From: Betaproteobacteria bacterium
GTDB taxonomy: Bacteria > Pseudomonadota > Gammaproteobacteria > Burkholderiales > Ferrovaceae
Assembly (NCBI GenBank): GCA_018971415.1
Contig: JAGXAW010000003.1
Span: 22,997 to 86,996, forward strand
Direction: 5' to 3'
DNA: 64,000 nucleotides
Under the pieces are notes generated by a model. The model had not been told where the DNA came from and searched no databases. It saw nothing but the letters and a program-made list of their open reading frames with translations. This document shows, one piece after another, positions 50,070 through 59,584 of the stretch (position 1 is its first letter; each line of letters begins with the position of its first letter). The position numbers and the translations under genes were made by a program.

Positions 50070-50944
50070 ATGCACTGATTGAAACGACAATTACCTCATT
50101 GCCTTTAGTGGCCAAGGGTAAAGTAAGAGATATTTATGCGGTAGGACAAGATCATTTACTGATGATTACCACTGATCGACTCTCTGCCTTTGATGTGGTG
50201 TTTCCTAATGGAATTCCTGGGAAAGGCAAAATCCTCAATCAATTTAGTTTGTTTTGGTTCAAGATGTTTGAATCCATCATTCCCAATCATCTCTCAGGTA
50301 TTGCCCCAGAATCCGTAGTGGCGCCTCATGAGGTGGATCAAGTGGTTGGCCGCTCTGTGGTGGTAAAACGTCTTAAGGGCGTCCCTTTAGAAGCCGTTGT
50401 AAGGGGTTATTTAGAAGGATCTGGCTGGAAAGAGTATCAAGAGAGCCAAAGTGTGTGTGGCATAGCGCTGCCAAAGGGACTTCTACGAGCAAGTCAATTA
50501 CCCCAACCTATTTTTACTCCAGCCACCAAGGCTGAGGTGGGGGATCATGATGAAAACATTTCCTTTGAGCAGGCATGCCAAAGCGTCGGTACAGCCCTAG
50601 CTACCCAAGTGAAAGAGATTTCTATTCAACTTTATCAAACTGCCGCAGCCTACGCGCTAGAGCGGGGTATTATTATTGCAGACACTAAATTTGAGTTTGG
50701 TTTAAATCAGAGTGGTCAATTGGTTCTAATGGATGAGGTTCTCACTCCTGACTCATCGCGTTTTTGGCCTAAAGCCAGTTATCGACCCGGCGTCAGCCCT
50801 GAGAGCTTTGATAAACAGTATGTTCGCAATTGGTTAGAAAAAATTCAATGGAACAAAGCGCCTCCTGCTCCCTTGTTACCAGATCACGTGATTCAAGTGA
50901 CCCAAAGTAAATATGAAGAGGCCTGGCATTACTTGACACGCTAA
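50066..50944 (+). CDS. purC: Phosphoribosylaminoimidazolesuccinocarboxamide synthase
   Basis: [46 protein letters not shown]. Confidence 0.97.
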   Translation: MNALIETTITSLPLVAKGKVRDIYAVGQDHLLMITTDRLSAFDVVFPNGIPGKGKILNQFSLFWFKMFESIIPNHLSGIAPESVVAPHEVDQVVGRSVVVKRLKGVPLEAVVRGYLEGSGWKEYQESQSVCGIALPKGLLRASQLPQPIFTPATKAEVGDHDENISFEQACQSVGTALATQVKEISIQLYQTAAAYALERGIIIADTKFEFGLNQSGQLVLMDEVLTPDSSRFWPKASYRPGVSPESFDKQYVRNWLEKIQWNKAPPAPLLPDHVIQVTQSKYEEAWHYLTR

Positions 50945-51007
50945 CAGCGTGTTGGATGATGCTTATACTGTGCTGCTAGACTTAAAGAATCATGGGCTAA
51001 TAGAGGA

Positions 51008-51484
51008 TTAGCTTTTATTAAGGAGGTGTTTGATCACTCTCCATTCATCCACACTCACTGGCGTAATAGACAATCGATTGCCCTTGGCCAACAGGCGCAT
51101 ACCAGAAAGCAGTGGCTCGTTTCTGAGTTCATTCAAACCAATCCACCGGGTTTTTTGAGTAATTTGCACATCCACATGAAACCAGCGAGGTTTCTCAGCT
51201 GTGGCTTTGATATCAAAGTATTTTGAGGTGGGATCAAATTGGGTCTCATCAGGATAGGCGGCGCTCACCACTTTTGCTAAGCCCACAATACCAGGCTGAG
51301 GACAACTTGAGTGATAGAACAAAACAATATCGTTGAGTTTCATCTCCCGCATCATAAAATTGCGTGCTTGATAGTTTCTCACTCCCGTCCAGGCTACCGT
51401 TTGGTTGGGCATTGCCAACACATCATCGATACTCACTTCATTGGGTTCGGATTTCATTAACCATATTTGTTGAGGCATACTCAT
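51008..51484 (-). CDS. EVE domain-containing protein
   Basis: WLMKSEPNEVSIDD, TVAWTGVRNYQARNFMMREMKLNDIVLFYHSSC. Confidence 0.9.
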   Translation of the reverse strand: MSMPQQIWLMKSEPNEVSIDDVLAMPNQTVAWTGVRNYQARNFMMREMKLNDIVLFYHSSCPQPGIVGLAKVVSAAYPDETQFDPTSKYFDIKATAEKPRWFHVDVQITQKTRWIGLNELRNEPLLSGMRLLAKGNRLSITPVSVDEWRVIKHLLNKS

Positions 51485-51489
51485 TTATC

Positions 51490-52278
51490 CTAATACTGAT
51501 GGGTATTAAACCAATTAAGCCATTCTTTAAATAATTGCGTATTATGTGCTGCAATCACCGAGCGTTGCCAGGGCTCACTGTTATGCCAAAAGGGTTCTTG
51601 ATTAAGCGTCACAAATACCCCTCCAGCTTCCTGTAAAATTAATGATCCTGCGGCATAATCCCACAGCTTTTGTCCGCCATGAAGGTAGATATCAAACCTG
51701 CCCATTGCCACATGACACCATTCAAGTGCGCAAGCCCCAAAATTGCGTTGTGATGCATAGGGCGGATGAGTACTTAATCGTTGAGCTAAGGTTTTGGGTA
51801 AGCGCTTAAAATCAATAGAAGCGATGGCCTCATGAAGTGCTTTGGTGTTGGCTTTTTGTACGATAGGTGAGTCATTACACCATGCTCCTTGACCTTGCTC
51901 GGCACTGTACACTTCCTCTGTCATGGGATTATAAACCACCCCAAGAATAGGTAAGCCTTGATACAGTAGCGCCACGGATACGGCAAAATAATCAATGCCA
52001 TTAGCAAAGTTAGAGGTGCCGTCAATGGGATCAATACACCAAAGATAGCCATCATGAGATTGCCAGATTTGATGTTGTTCTTCCGTACTCATCTCCTCGC
52101 CTAAAATAGGGCAGTCTTTTAAAGCAAGAAGCGTTGTAGAGAGAGCGGATTGGGTAACAAGGTCAGCTTCTGTGCAAATGCTGCCATCTAATTTACGGTG
52201 CTCTATGGCTTGGCGGTAACGGGGTACAACCTCTTGTTTGGCAACGGATTTAATTAAATTTATTAAAGGTAAACGCAT
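51490..52278 (-). CDS. Inositol monophosphatase family protein
   Basis: CIDPIDGTSNFANGIDYFAVSVAL, LWDYAAGSLILQEAGG. Confidence 0.92.
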   Translation of the reverse strand: MRLPLINLIKSVAKQEVVPRYRQAIEHRKLDGSICTEADLVTQSALSTTLLALKDCPILGEEMSTEEQHQIWQSHDGYLWCIDPIDGTSNFANGIDYFAVSVALLYQGLPILGVVYNPMTEEVYSAEQGQGAWCNDSPIVQKANTKALHEAIASIDFKRLPKTLAQRLSTHPPYASQRNFGACALEWCHVAMGRFDIYLHGGQKLWDYAAGSLILQEAGGVFVTLNQEPFWHNSEPWQRSVIAAHNTQLFKEWLNWFNTHQY

Positions 52279-52320
52279 GGCTCATGATAGCATTAGTTGA
52301 TTGATGATTGCTTGCCCAAC

Positions 52321-53061
52321 AGGATGTCTATGCATCGTTTTTATTGCGCTACGCCCATTCCACCATTGCCACGTTGGTCGCTTCCCGATACGGTTTTCCA
52401 TCATGCTGTTCGGGTATTGCGTTTAACTGTGGATGATGAAATGACGCTCTTTGATGGCAGTGTATATGACTATCATGTGCGTATCGTTAGTGTCACTAAA
52501 CACGCTGCCGAAGTCATGTTACTCGGACAATCTCAAGAGAGCCGTGAATCTGTATTAAACTTGTCTTTAGCGCAGTCGTTGTTGAACCACGATAAGATGG
52601 ATTGGGTAATCCAAAAGGCAGTGGAGCTTGGCGTAAAAAACATCATCCCAATTATCACTGAGCGCTCAATCGTAAAACTCACTCAAGATAAAGTACAGCA
52701 AAGAATTGAGCGCTGGGTCAACATTGCCATTGGTGCCTGTGAGCAAAGCGGTAGAAACTACATTCCCACCATCTCTCAACCTCAGCCATTAGCGCCATGG
52801 CTCACAAATCTTACAATTGATAAAAGGGTGGTACTGCATCCTGAGGGGGGTACGGTGCTAAACGCAATCAATTATCAAAGGGGTGAGTCAGTGGTTTTTG
52901 CGGTGGGGCCTGAGGGAGGATTTAGTGCTGAAGAAATAGAGTTATTAAGGCGCCACCAATTCCACAGCATAAGGTTGGGTCCTCGAGTATTAAGAACCGA
53001 AACAGCGGGACTTGCTGCGCTCTCCTGCGCCCAGCAATTATGGGGAGATTTTACTGGATAA
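52321..53061 (+). CDS. rsmE: 16S rRNA (uracil(1498)-N(3))-methyltransferase
   Basis: HAVRVLRL, KAVELGVKNIIPIITERS, AVGPEGGFSAEEIELL, LGPRVLRTETAGLAAL. Confidence 0.94.
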   Translation, partial: RMSMHRFYCATPIPPLPRWSLPDTVFHHAVRVLRLTVDDEMTLFDGSVYDYHVRIVSVTKHAAEVMLLGQSQESRESVLNLSLAQSLLNHDKMDWVIQKAVELGVKNIIPIITERSIVKLTQDKVQQRIERWVNIAIGACEQSGRNYIPTISQPQPLAPWLTNLTIDKRVVLHPEGGTVLNAINYQRGESVVFAVGPEGGFSAEEIELLRRHQFHSIRLGPRVLRTETAGLAALSCAQQLWGDFTG

Positions 53062-53089
53062 ATAGGCCGGTATCGTTATAATCATAACT

Positions 53090-54406
53090 ATGAATAAAAC
53101 AGACTCTTTTGTGAATTGGTTTCGCTCTGCAGCACCTTATATTCATGCCTTTCGTGATCGTACCTTTGTGATTGCCTTTGGTGGGGAAGTGGTGGCTGAT
53201 GGTAAGTTTATTGCTCTTACCCATGATTTAAACCTACTGCAAAGCCTTGGGGTACGTCTTGTGCTCGTTCATGGCGCGAGACCGCAAACTGAGGCTCGTC
53301 TTAAACAAAAGGGACTTAAACCACGGTATGTTAAGGGTATACGGGTTACCGACCCTGAAGCGCTTGGCTGTGTGATTGAGGCTGCGGCCACCTTAGGTTT
53401 TGAAATCGAAGCGCAAATGTCGATGGGTATTGCTAACTCTCCCATGGCAGGCTCTTCCATTCGTATTGCAAGTGGTAATTTTGTGATGGCTCGACCAATA
53501 GGTGTGGTGGATGGGGTGGATTTTCAGCACACCGGTGTGGTGAGGCGAGTGGATGCGGTTGGGATTAGAAGACGGTTGGATGATCAAGAAATTGTCCTAC
53601 TGCCACCACTGGGATACTCCTTAACCGGGGAGTTGTATAACCTCACTGTTGAAGAAGTAGCCACGGCCACAGCCATTGCCTTGTCGGCAGAGAAGCTGAT
53701 TTTTATGACCGATACCCCTGGGGTGGTAAACAGTATTGGTGAAACCTTATCAGAGATGAGCGCCGTTGAAGCTGAGAATTTACTAAAAAATCCAGCACAG
53801 CTCAGTGAAGACGTGGCTTTCTTTCTGCCCTGTGCGGTTCGAGCTTGTCAGCAAGGGGTTCCTAAGACTCATCTCATTAGCCGTCACGTGGATGGCTCTT
53901 TGATTCAAGAGCTCTTTACGCGTGAAGGTATTGGGACCATGGTGACCCGTGATATGCACGACGTGTTGCGTCCAGCTGGCGCGGATGATATTCCAGGTTT
54001 GGTACGGTTGATTGAGCCTTTAGAAGCTGACGGGGTGCTTGTTAAACGTAATCGTGCTCTTTTAGAGTCTGAGATTCACCGTTTCTCCGTCATGCTCCAT
54101 GAAGGACAAATTATAGGCTGCGTTGCCTTATATCCTTTCACGGAAGAAGGATCCGCAGAGCTTGCGGCGCTTGCCATTAACCCTGGCTTTAGAAACATCG
54201 GCCGTGGGGACAAATTACTTAAATATATTGAAGTACAGGCCAAGAGTATGGGGATTACTCGGCTCTTTTTATTAAGTACCCGCACCGGTCAGTGGTTTAT
54301 GGAAAGAGGATTTTTAGAGACCACCATCGATCAACTGCCTAAGAAAAAACAAGAACTCTACAATTATCAAAGGCGCTCGAAGGTGTTTGTTAAACAGCTC
54401 GCTTGA
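53090..54406 (+). CDS. argA: Amino-acid N-acetyltransferase (N-acetylglutamate synthase)
   Basis: FRSAAPYIHAFRDRTFVIAFGGEVVADG, LVLVHGARPQTEARL, C-terminal GNAT domain. Confidence 0.95.
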   Translation: MNKTDSFVNWFRSAAPYIHAFRDRTFVIAFGGEVVADGKFIALTHDLNLLQSLGVRLVLVHGARPQTEARLKQKGLKPRYVKGIRVTDPEALGCVIEAAATLGFEIEAQMSMGIANSPMAGSSIRIASGNFVMARPIGVVDGVDFQHTGVVRRVDAVGIRRRLDDQEIVLLPPLGYSLTGELYNLTVEEVATATAIALSAEKLIFMTDTPGVVNSIGETLSEMSAVEAENLLKNPAQLSEDVAFFLPCAVRACQQGVPKTHLISRHVDGSLIQELFTREGIGTMVTRDMHDVLRPAGADDIPGLVRLIEPLEADGVLVKRNRALLESEIHRFSVMLHEGQIIGCVALYPFTEEGSAELAALAINPGFRNIGRGDKLLKYIEVQAKSMGITRLFLLSTRTGQWFMERGFLETTIDQLPKKKQELYNYQRRSKVFVKQLA

Positions 54407-54500
54407 TAGAACAATAAATAGACTGAAAATACGGTAACGCGACTCAGACCCTTAATATAAGTGATTTAGTTAGCTGTTACGCTAAGTAGACTGTTTTCTT

Positions 54501-54971
54501 TTAATAGTTTAATCCCAACTCTCTAGCGTTGTTAGCGAGTCGTTCTAAGGCGTTATCCTGTTGAGAGCGCATATTTTTTGCGTAGTCCAAAAGATCTTGC
54601 AAAGCAATACGTCGATGTGAACCCACCTTACGATGACGTAGACGTCCCGATTCTATTTCTTTGATAACAAATGGTCTGGAGACATTTAGAAAGTTGGCTA
54701 CTTCGACTGTGGTGAGTTCTTGTTCGGTCGGCATTAGTACGATAGGCCGCCCTTCACTCATGGCGCCTAGTAACTGTCCGATTAATTTTAGGGCTGCCGG
54801 AGGCAGTGCCACGGTTGGTTGTTCTCCAGTATCAGTGGTTAGCGTTATGGATGCAGCACGGGAATGGTCAATTGATGCCAAGATAGAACATTGAGCTATT
54901 CTAGCCAATTCTTGATCATGGGTATTTAGCAGTGGGACGGTAACTTCTCGCACATGGTCAATTTTACGCAT
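54501..54971 (-). CDS. HTH (excisionase/MerR-type) DNA-binding protein, antitoxin-like
   Basis: LTTVEVANFLNVSRPFVIKEIESGRLRHRKVGSHRRIALQDLLDYAK, typical of antitoxins usually paired with a PIN-domain toxin. Confidence 0.75.
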   Translation of the reverse strand: MRKIDHVREVTVPLLNTHDQELARIAQCSILASIDHSRAASITLTTDTGEQPTVALPPAALKLIGQLLGAMSEGRPIVLMPTEQELTTVEVANFLNVSRPFVIKEIESGRLRHRKVGSHRRIALQDLLDYAKNMRSQQDNALERLANNARELGLNY

Positions 54972-54984
54972 GTTTACTCCAATC

Positions 54985-55152
54985 TTACTGGTCTAGGTGT
55001 AACTTCATTAACCAAATACACAATAACACTATAAACGCAATAAATGAAGCAAATGAAACAAACAAATCATCAAAATGAGTTACGTATAATATTTTTGTAG
55101 CCGGACCTGTAACCAGCGAAGTAGGTTTAAAGGTGCCCTGAACTAACTGCAA
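54985..55152 (-). CDS. Possible small membrane protein (about 55 aa, TTG start), not in ORF track
   Basis: Stop-free frame 54985-55212; LQLVQGTFKPTSLVTGPATKILYVTHFDDLFVSFASFIAFIVLLCIWLMKLHLDQ; 13 nt upstream of the antitoxin-like gene. Confidence 0.25.
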   Translation of the reverse strand: MQLVQGTFKPTSLVTGPATKILYVTHFDDLFVSFASFIAFIVLLCIWLMKLHLDQ

Positions 55153-55273
55153 TAAAAGGTATGTAATTATTGAAATTAATTTGAGAATTACAATAATGCT
55201 TTCAAGACTTGATTATAATGAAACAAATAACAATTTTATAATTTAGATAATAATAGAAGGAAATAAAAGTGCC

Positions 55274-55546
55274 ATGGTAAGAATGGTGAACTGTATCAAG
55301 TTAAAAAAAGAAGCGCCGGGGTTAGATCGTCCTCCTTATCCTGGTGAGCTTGGAATGAGAATTTACAATGAAGTGTCACAAGAGGCTTGGGCCGCTTGGA
55401 TTCGCCATCAAACCATGCTGATTAATGAGAATCGACTTAATTTGGCTGAATCTTCAGCTCGTGCCTACCTTGCTAAACAAATGGAAGCACATTTTTTTGG
55501 TGAAGGGGCAGAACAAGCCTCAGGTTACGTTCCACCCAAGGCATAA
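55274..55546 (+). CDS. yggX: Oxidative damage protection protein / Fe(II)-trafficking protein YggX
   Basis: [54 protein letters not shown]. Confidence 0.95.
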   Translation: MVRMVNCIKLKKEAPGLDRPPYPGELGMRIYNEVSQEAWAAWIRHQTMLINENRLNLAESSARAYLAKQMEAHFFGEGAEQASGYVPPKA

Positions 55547-55551
55547 TCAGT

Positions 55552-56265
55552 TTAAAGTGGGAGAGAGACTTCCTTTTCAATTTCTTCCACGGAAGTGTGA
55601 CGCACGTCCTTTCCTTTGACCAGAAAGATAACGTATTCAGCGATGTTTTTTGCATGATCGCCTATGCGCTCAACTGCCTTTGCTGCAAATAAGAGTTCAA
55701 TAGAGTTGGAAATCGTACGAGGATCTTCCATCATAAAAGTAATTAATTGACGCAGTATTCCTCTAAAGGATTCATCCACGTCTAAATCATCACGAAGAAT
55801 CTGCATGGCACTGTTGGCATCAAGTCTTGCGAAAGAATCCAATGCACGACGCAACATTCCCACTGCCAATTGAGCCACGTGACGCAAATCCACGGGGCGG
55901 TTGTGCATCAGTCGATCTGAGGTATGAATCATTTTTGCCATACGGGCAATTTTTTCAGCTTCATCTCCCATTCTTTCTAAATCAGTAATGGTTTTAATGA
56001 TGGCAATGATGAGTCGTAGATCGCTCGCAGCAGGTTGGCGGCGTGCAATGATAAAGGTACAGTTCTCGTCAATACTCACTTCCAATGCATTAACGTGATG
56101 GTCTTCACTAATAACATGATCAGCAAGCGCTAAATTACCTTCGTGAAGTGCTTCTACCGCTTTTTCAATTTGTTCTTCGACAAGGCCGCCCATTTCAAGT
56201 ACTTTGGCGCGAACGGTTTCAAGTTCCACATCAAACTGTTTAATGGTGTGCAGAGAATTTGACAT
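55552..56265 (-). CDS. phoU: Phosphate signaling complex protein PhoU
   Basis: [52 protein letters not shown]. Confidence 0.96.
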   Translation of the reverse strand: MSNSLHTIKQFDVELETVRAKVLEMGGLVEEQIEKAVEALHEGNLALADHVISEDHHVNALEVSIDENCTFIIARRQPAASDLRLIIAIIKTITDLERMGDEAEKIARMAKMIHTSDRLMHNRPVDLRHVAQLAVGMLRRALDSFARLDANSAMQILRDDLDVDESFRGILRQLITFMMEDPRTISNSIELLFAAKAVERIGDHAKNIAEYVIFLVKGKDVRHTSVEEIEKEVSLPL

Positions 56266-56325
56266 AGGCTTACCTCTTGGTCAGTGAAAGCAAAAGTACA
56301 ATGTAGTTATTATTAAGACTTACTA

Positions 56326-56991
56326 TCATGCTAAACGTTCCTTGACTTCAACACCAGTACTTTTAGCAAGGATTAGCGTATCTGCAGGTCGTTTTGCAAA
56401 GAGGCCACACATTACAACTCCAGTAATACTGGTTATTTTTTCCTCTAATTCGATAGGGTTCAGTATAGACAAATGATGTATATCTAAAATGATATTACCG
56501 TTGTCTGTCACAAAACCTTCACGAAGCATGGGTTGGCCGCCTAATTTGACTATTTCACGGGCCACATAGCTGCGAGCCATAGGGATTACTTCCAGTGGTA
56601 AGGGGAATTGACCTAAAAAGGGAACCAATTTTTTTTCATCAGCAATACAGACGAAGCGTTTGGCCACAGCCGCAATGATTTTTTCACGGGTAAGCGCACC
56701 GCCTCCACCTTTTAGCATAGCAAAGTGTTCGGTAATTTCATCAGCGCCATCTATATACACAGGTAGTTCATCAACACTATTTAAATCATAAACAGGAATA
56801 CCGGCAGCTTTAAGAAGTTTGGTGGAGTTGTCTGAACTTGAGACAGTTCCTTCAATTCGGTGCTTTATTCGAGCAAGTTCTTGAATAAAAAAGTTAACTG
56901 TGGATCCGGTTCCCACGCCAATAATGGCATCATCAGGGACATAGTCAATGGCTTTTTTAGCAGCCAATTGTTTGAGTTCGTCTTGTGTCAT
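56326..56991 (-). CDS. rpiA: Ribose-5-phosphate isomerase A
   Basis: [46 protein letters not shown]. Confidence 0.97.
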   Translation of the reverse strand: MTQDELKQLAAKKAIDYVPDDAIIGVGTGSTVNFFIQELARIKHRIEGTVSSSDNSTKLLKAAGIPVYDLNSVDELPVYIDGADEITEHFAMLKGGGGALTREKIIAAVAKRFVCIADEKKLVPFLGQFPLPLEVIPMARSYVAREIVKLGGQPMLREGFVTDNGNIILDIHHLSILNPIELEEKITSITGVVMCGLFAKRPADTLILAKSTGVEVKERLA

Positions 56992-57136
56992 TGCCTCTCT
57001 CCTTGCCTATCAACATAGCACTTCATTTAAAATGACTCAACACGTATTATTAATTGTTCGCTTATTTGATGTCGAAAAATGTATCCAATCTGTTTTTTTA
57101 GATTGAAATAATTTACATTTTAGACGCTTATTTAAC

Positions 57137-57165
57137 TTGACATATTTTTAAGAAATAGATATCTT
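57137..57165 (+). promoter_or_regulatory. Sigma70-type promoter of the toxin-antitoxin pair: TTGACA-N17-TATCTT
   Basis: Consensus -35 at 57137-57142, 17-nt spacer, -10-like TATCTT at 57160-57165. Confidence 0.65.
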
Positions 57166-57178
57166 AAAGATATCTATT
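57154..57178. promoter_or_regulatory. Perfect 12-bp inverted repeat AATAGATATCTT-A-AAGATATCTATT overlapping the promoter -10
   Basis: Read directly; 12 nt upstream of the antitoxin-like ATG at 57191. Confidence 0.75.
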
Positions 57179-57190
57179 AAAAAGGCTGTT

Positions 57191-57472
57191 ATGACTACTA
57201 GTTCCATACAAATTTCCTTTCGATACCGCTCAAAAGACAGTCCGACGGGCGTGACTCGTACCACTGCGAAGCGTTTAGCTGAAGTGCTGGGCGTAGATGA
57301 AACTCAGCTTATTCATTTAGCTTTGCATGACTTGGCAATTAAAGTATTGCCACAATATGAAGAAGACGAAGGGGCGATAACTAAGGCTCAATTTAGACAG
57401 ATTAAAAAATCGTTACCCAAGTTCAAAGATACGGTAGTACGCAGTAATCTCTTTGATACGGACAGTATTTGA
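57191..57472 (+). CDS. Putative antitoxin of a PemK/MazF-like toxin-antitoxin pair
   Basis: 93 aa, directly upstream of and overlapping the toxin-like ORF (stop/start TGATG); dyad in promoter. Confidence 0.6.
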   Translation: MTTSSIQISFRYRSKDSPTGVTRTTAKRLAEVLGVDETQLIHLALHDLAIKVLPQYEEDEGAITKAQFRQIKKSLPKFKDTVVRSNLFDTDSI

Positions 57473-57876
57473 TGAAACGGTGGCCAGAGCCTACGGCTGG
57501 AGACATACTCTGGTGCCATTTTCCTGACAACATTCATCCAAAACCTAAACCAAGGCCAAGTCTCGTCGTTTTTGTGAAGATGGATGAAGAAGGTACAATT
57601 ATTGTGAGTGTGGCTTATGGCACCAGTAAAAAAACTAATCGGTTGTATAAGGGTGAATTTCGGATTACAAAATATGAGAATCCTGCAGCCTATCTAAGCG
57701 CTGGATTGAGCTACGATACTAAATTTGATTTGTCTAAAATAATTGATTTGCCTTACAACCATAAGTATTTCTCAATACCGCCACATGCACCGTATGGTCA
57801 AATTCCTCAACTAGGTATTTTACATCCTAGTATGGTTAAGTTGGCATGGGCGGTTTATTCTAGTGTAGATCTGTAA
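57472..57876 (+). CDS. Putative PemK/MazF-family toxin
   Basis: PTAGDILWCHFPDN...KPKPRPSLVVFVKMDEEGTIIVSVAYGTSK resembles the MazF/PemK N-terminal GDIVW..P...RPxLVV pattern. Confidence 0.6.
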   Translation: MKRWPEPTAGDILWCHFPDNIHPKPKPRPSLVVFVKMDEEGTIIVSVAYGTSKKTNRLYKGEFRITKYENPAAYLSAGLSYDTKFDLSKIIDLPYNHKYFSIPPHAPYGQIPQLGILHPSMVKLAWAVYSSVDL

Positions 57877-58057
57877 AAAATATCACTAACACATTAAGTT
57901 TTTAGGAAACTAAAGATAGTAAAGCTGATCAATTTTCTCCTTTATCTTCAGGACAAGCTTGCTGAAGGGAAGTCAGTTCATTGATAATAAAGCTCACTTT
58001 TATTTTATGTCTAACTCAAACGTATACTGTTTTCTGTTATAGGTTAAAACAAATTTA

Positions 58058-59584
58058 ATGAAAATCGATTACTTAGAAAAAATACTCAATGCTACCCGTG
58101 TTTATGATGTGGCCATTGAAACGCCACTTCAAGAGGCACGTAACTTAAGTCTGCGTTTAAATAACACAGTTCTCTTGAAACGGGAGGATATGCAGCCGGT
58201 ATTTTCTTTTAAGTTGCGAGGCGCCTATAACAAGATGGTCTCTCTCACCGCTAAGGAAGCAAAAAAAGGGGTAATTGCGGCAAGTGCAGGAAATCATGCC
58301 CAAGGTGTTGCTCTCTCCGCTCAGCGTCTTGGTATGAAAGCCGTTATTGTGATGCCAGTGACCACTCCCTCTATCAAGATTGATGCAGTTAAAGCGCGTG
58401 GTGCTGAGGTGGTGTTAAGCGGGGTATCCTACTCAGAGGCCTATGAGCACGCACTTTTACTCGCTCAGCAAAAGGGCTACACCTTTGTTCATCCTTATGA
58501 TGATCCTGAAGTGATTGCAGGGCAGGGTACGATTGCCATGGAAATATTACGGCAGTATTCAAAACCTATTCACTCTATTTATGTTGCTATTGGCGGTGGG
58601 GGGCTTATCTCGGGAGTGGCTGCCTATGTTAAAAGATTGCGCCCTGAAATTCGTATAGTCGGTGTGCAACCCATAGACTCTGATGCCATGCGCCAATCTT
58701 TAATTGCTAATCGTCGTATAAAACTCGATCAAGTGGGGCTCTTTGCAGATGGTGTGGCTGTGCGCCAAGTGGGGGTGGAGACATTCAAGTTATGTAAAGA
58801 GTGGGTGGATGAAATTGTGACGGTGTCTACCGATGAAATTTGTGCTGCCATCAAAGATGTCTTTGATGACACCAGAGCCATTTTAGAACCCGCAGGTGCT
58901 TTAGCCATTGCCGGCATGAAAAAAGTAGTTAAGCGTGACAAACTTAAAGAGGAGCATTTGGTTGCCATTGCCTGTGGGGCCAATATTAACTTTGATCGAT
59001 TGCGTTTTATCGCTGAGCGCTCTGAGTTGGGTGAGCAAAGGGAGGCTGTTTTTGCGGCGACCATTCCGGAGCAACCGGGCAGTTTTAAAGCCTTTTGTGA
59101 CCTTTTGGGTGAGCGAGCTATTACAGAATTTAACTACCGCTTTGCGGATTCAGCGCAAGCTCATGTGTTCGTTGGGGTGAGTATTGCCCATCAAGCAGAA
59201 AAACTGCAACTCTTTAAAAAGTTAAAAGCCCATGGCATTGAGTCCATTGATTTAACGGATAACGAGATGGCAAAACTCCATGTTCGCCATATGGTGGGTG
59301 GGCACGCCCCTCGAGTTAAAAACGAGCGCCTGTATCGCTTTGAATTTCCAGAAAGACCCGGCGCCCTCACTCGCTTTCTAAACAACATGAGTGAGAATTG
59401 GAATATTAGCCTCTTTCACTATCGCAACCACGGGGCTGACTATGGTCGTGTGTTGGTGGCGCTTGAGGTGGCCCCATCAGAAAATAAAGCTTTTCAGCAG
59501 TTTTTAGCAGGCCTCGGTTACCCCTATGCAGAAGAGACCCAAAACCCTGCTTATCAGCTTTTTTTAGGCACTAAAGCGACTTAA
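58058..59584 (+). CDS. ilvA: Threonine ammonia-lyase, biosynthetic
   Basis: LKREDMQPVFSFKLRGAYNKM, AASAGNHAQGVA, two C-terminal ACT-like regulatory regions. Confidence 0.95.
   Translation: MKIDYLEKILNATRVYDVAIETPLQEARNLSLRLNNTVLLKREDMQPVFSFKLRGAYNKMVSLTAKEAKKGVIAASAGNHAQGVALSAQRLGMKAVIVMPVTTPSIKIDAVKARGAEVVLSGVSYSEAYEHALLLAQQKGYTFVHPYDDPEVIAGQGTIAMEILRQYSKPIHSIYVAIGGGGLISGVAAYVKRLRPEIRIVGVQPIDSDAMRQSLIANRRIKLDQVGLFADGVAVRQVGVETFKLCKEWVDEIVTVSTDEICAAIKDVFDDTRAILEPAGALAIAGMKKVVKRDKLKEEHLVAIACGANINFDRLRFIAERSELGEQREAVFAATIPEQPGSFKAFCDLLGERAITEFNYRFADSAQAHVFVGVSIAHQAEKLQLFKKLKAHGIESIDLTDNEMAKLHVRHMVGGHAPRVKNERLYRFEFPERPGALTRFLNNMSENWNISLFHYRNHGADYGRVLVALEVAPSENKAFQQFLAGLGYPYAEETQNPAYQLFLGTKAT

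Noticed and set aside
57890-57990. CTTCAG…CTGAAG inverted repeat downstream of the toxin-like gene as a terminator
   Set aside because: Stem is short, has no T tract and is interrupted; not convincing
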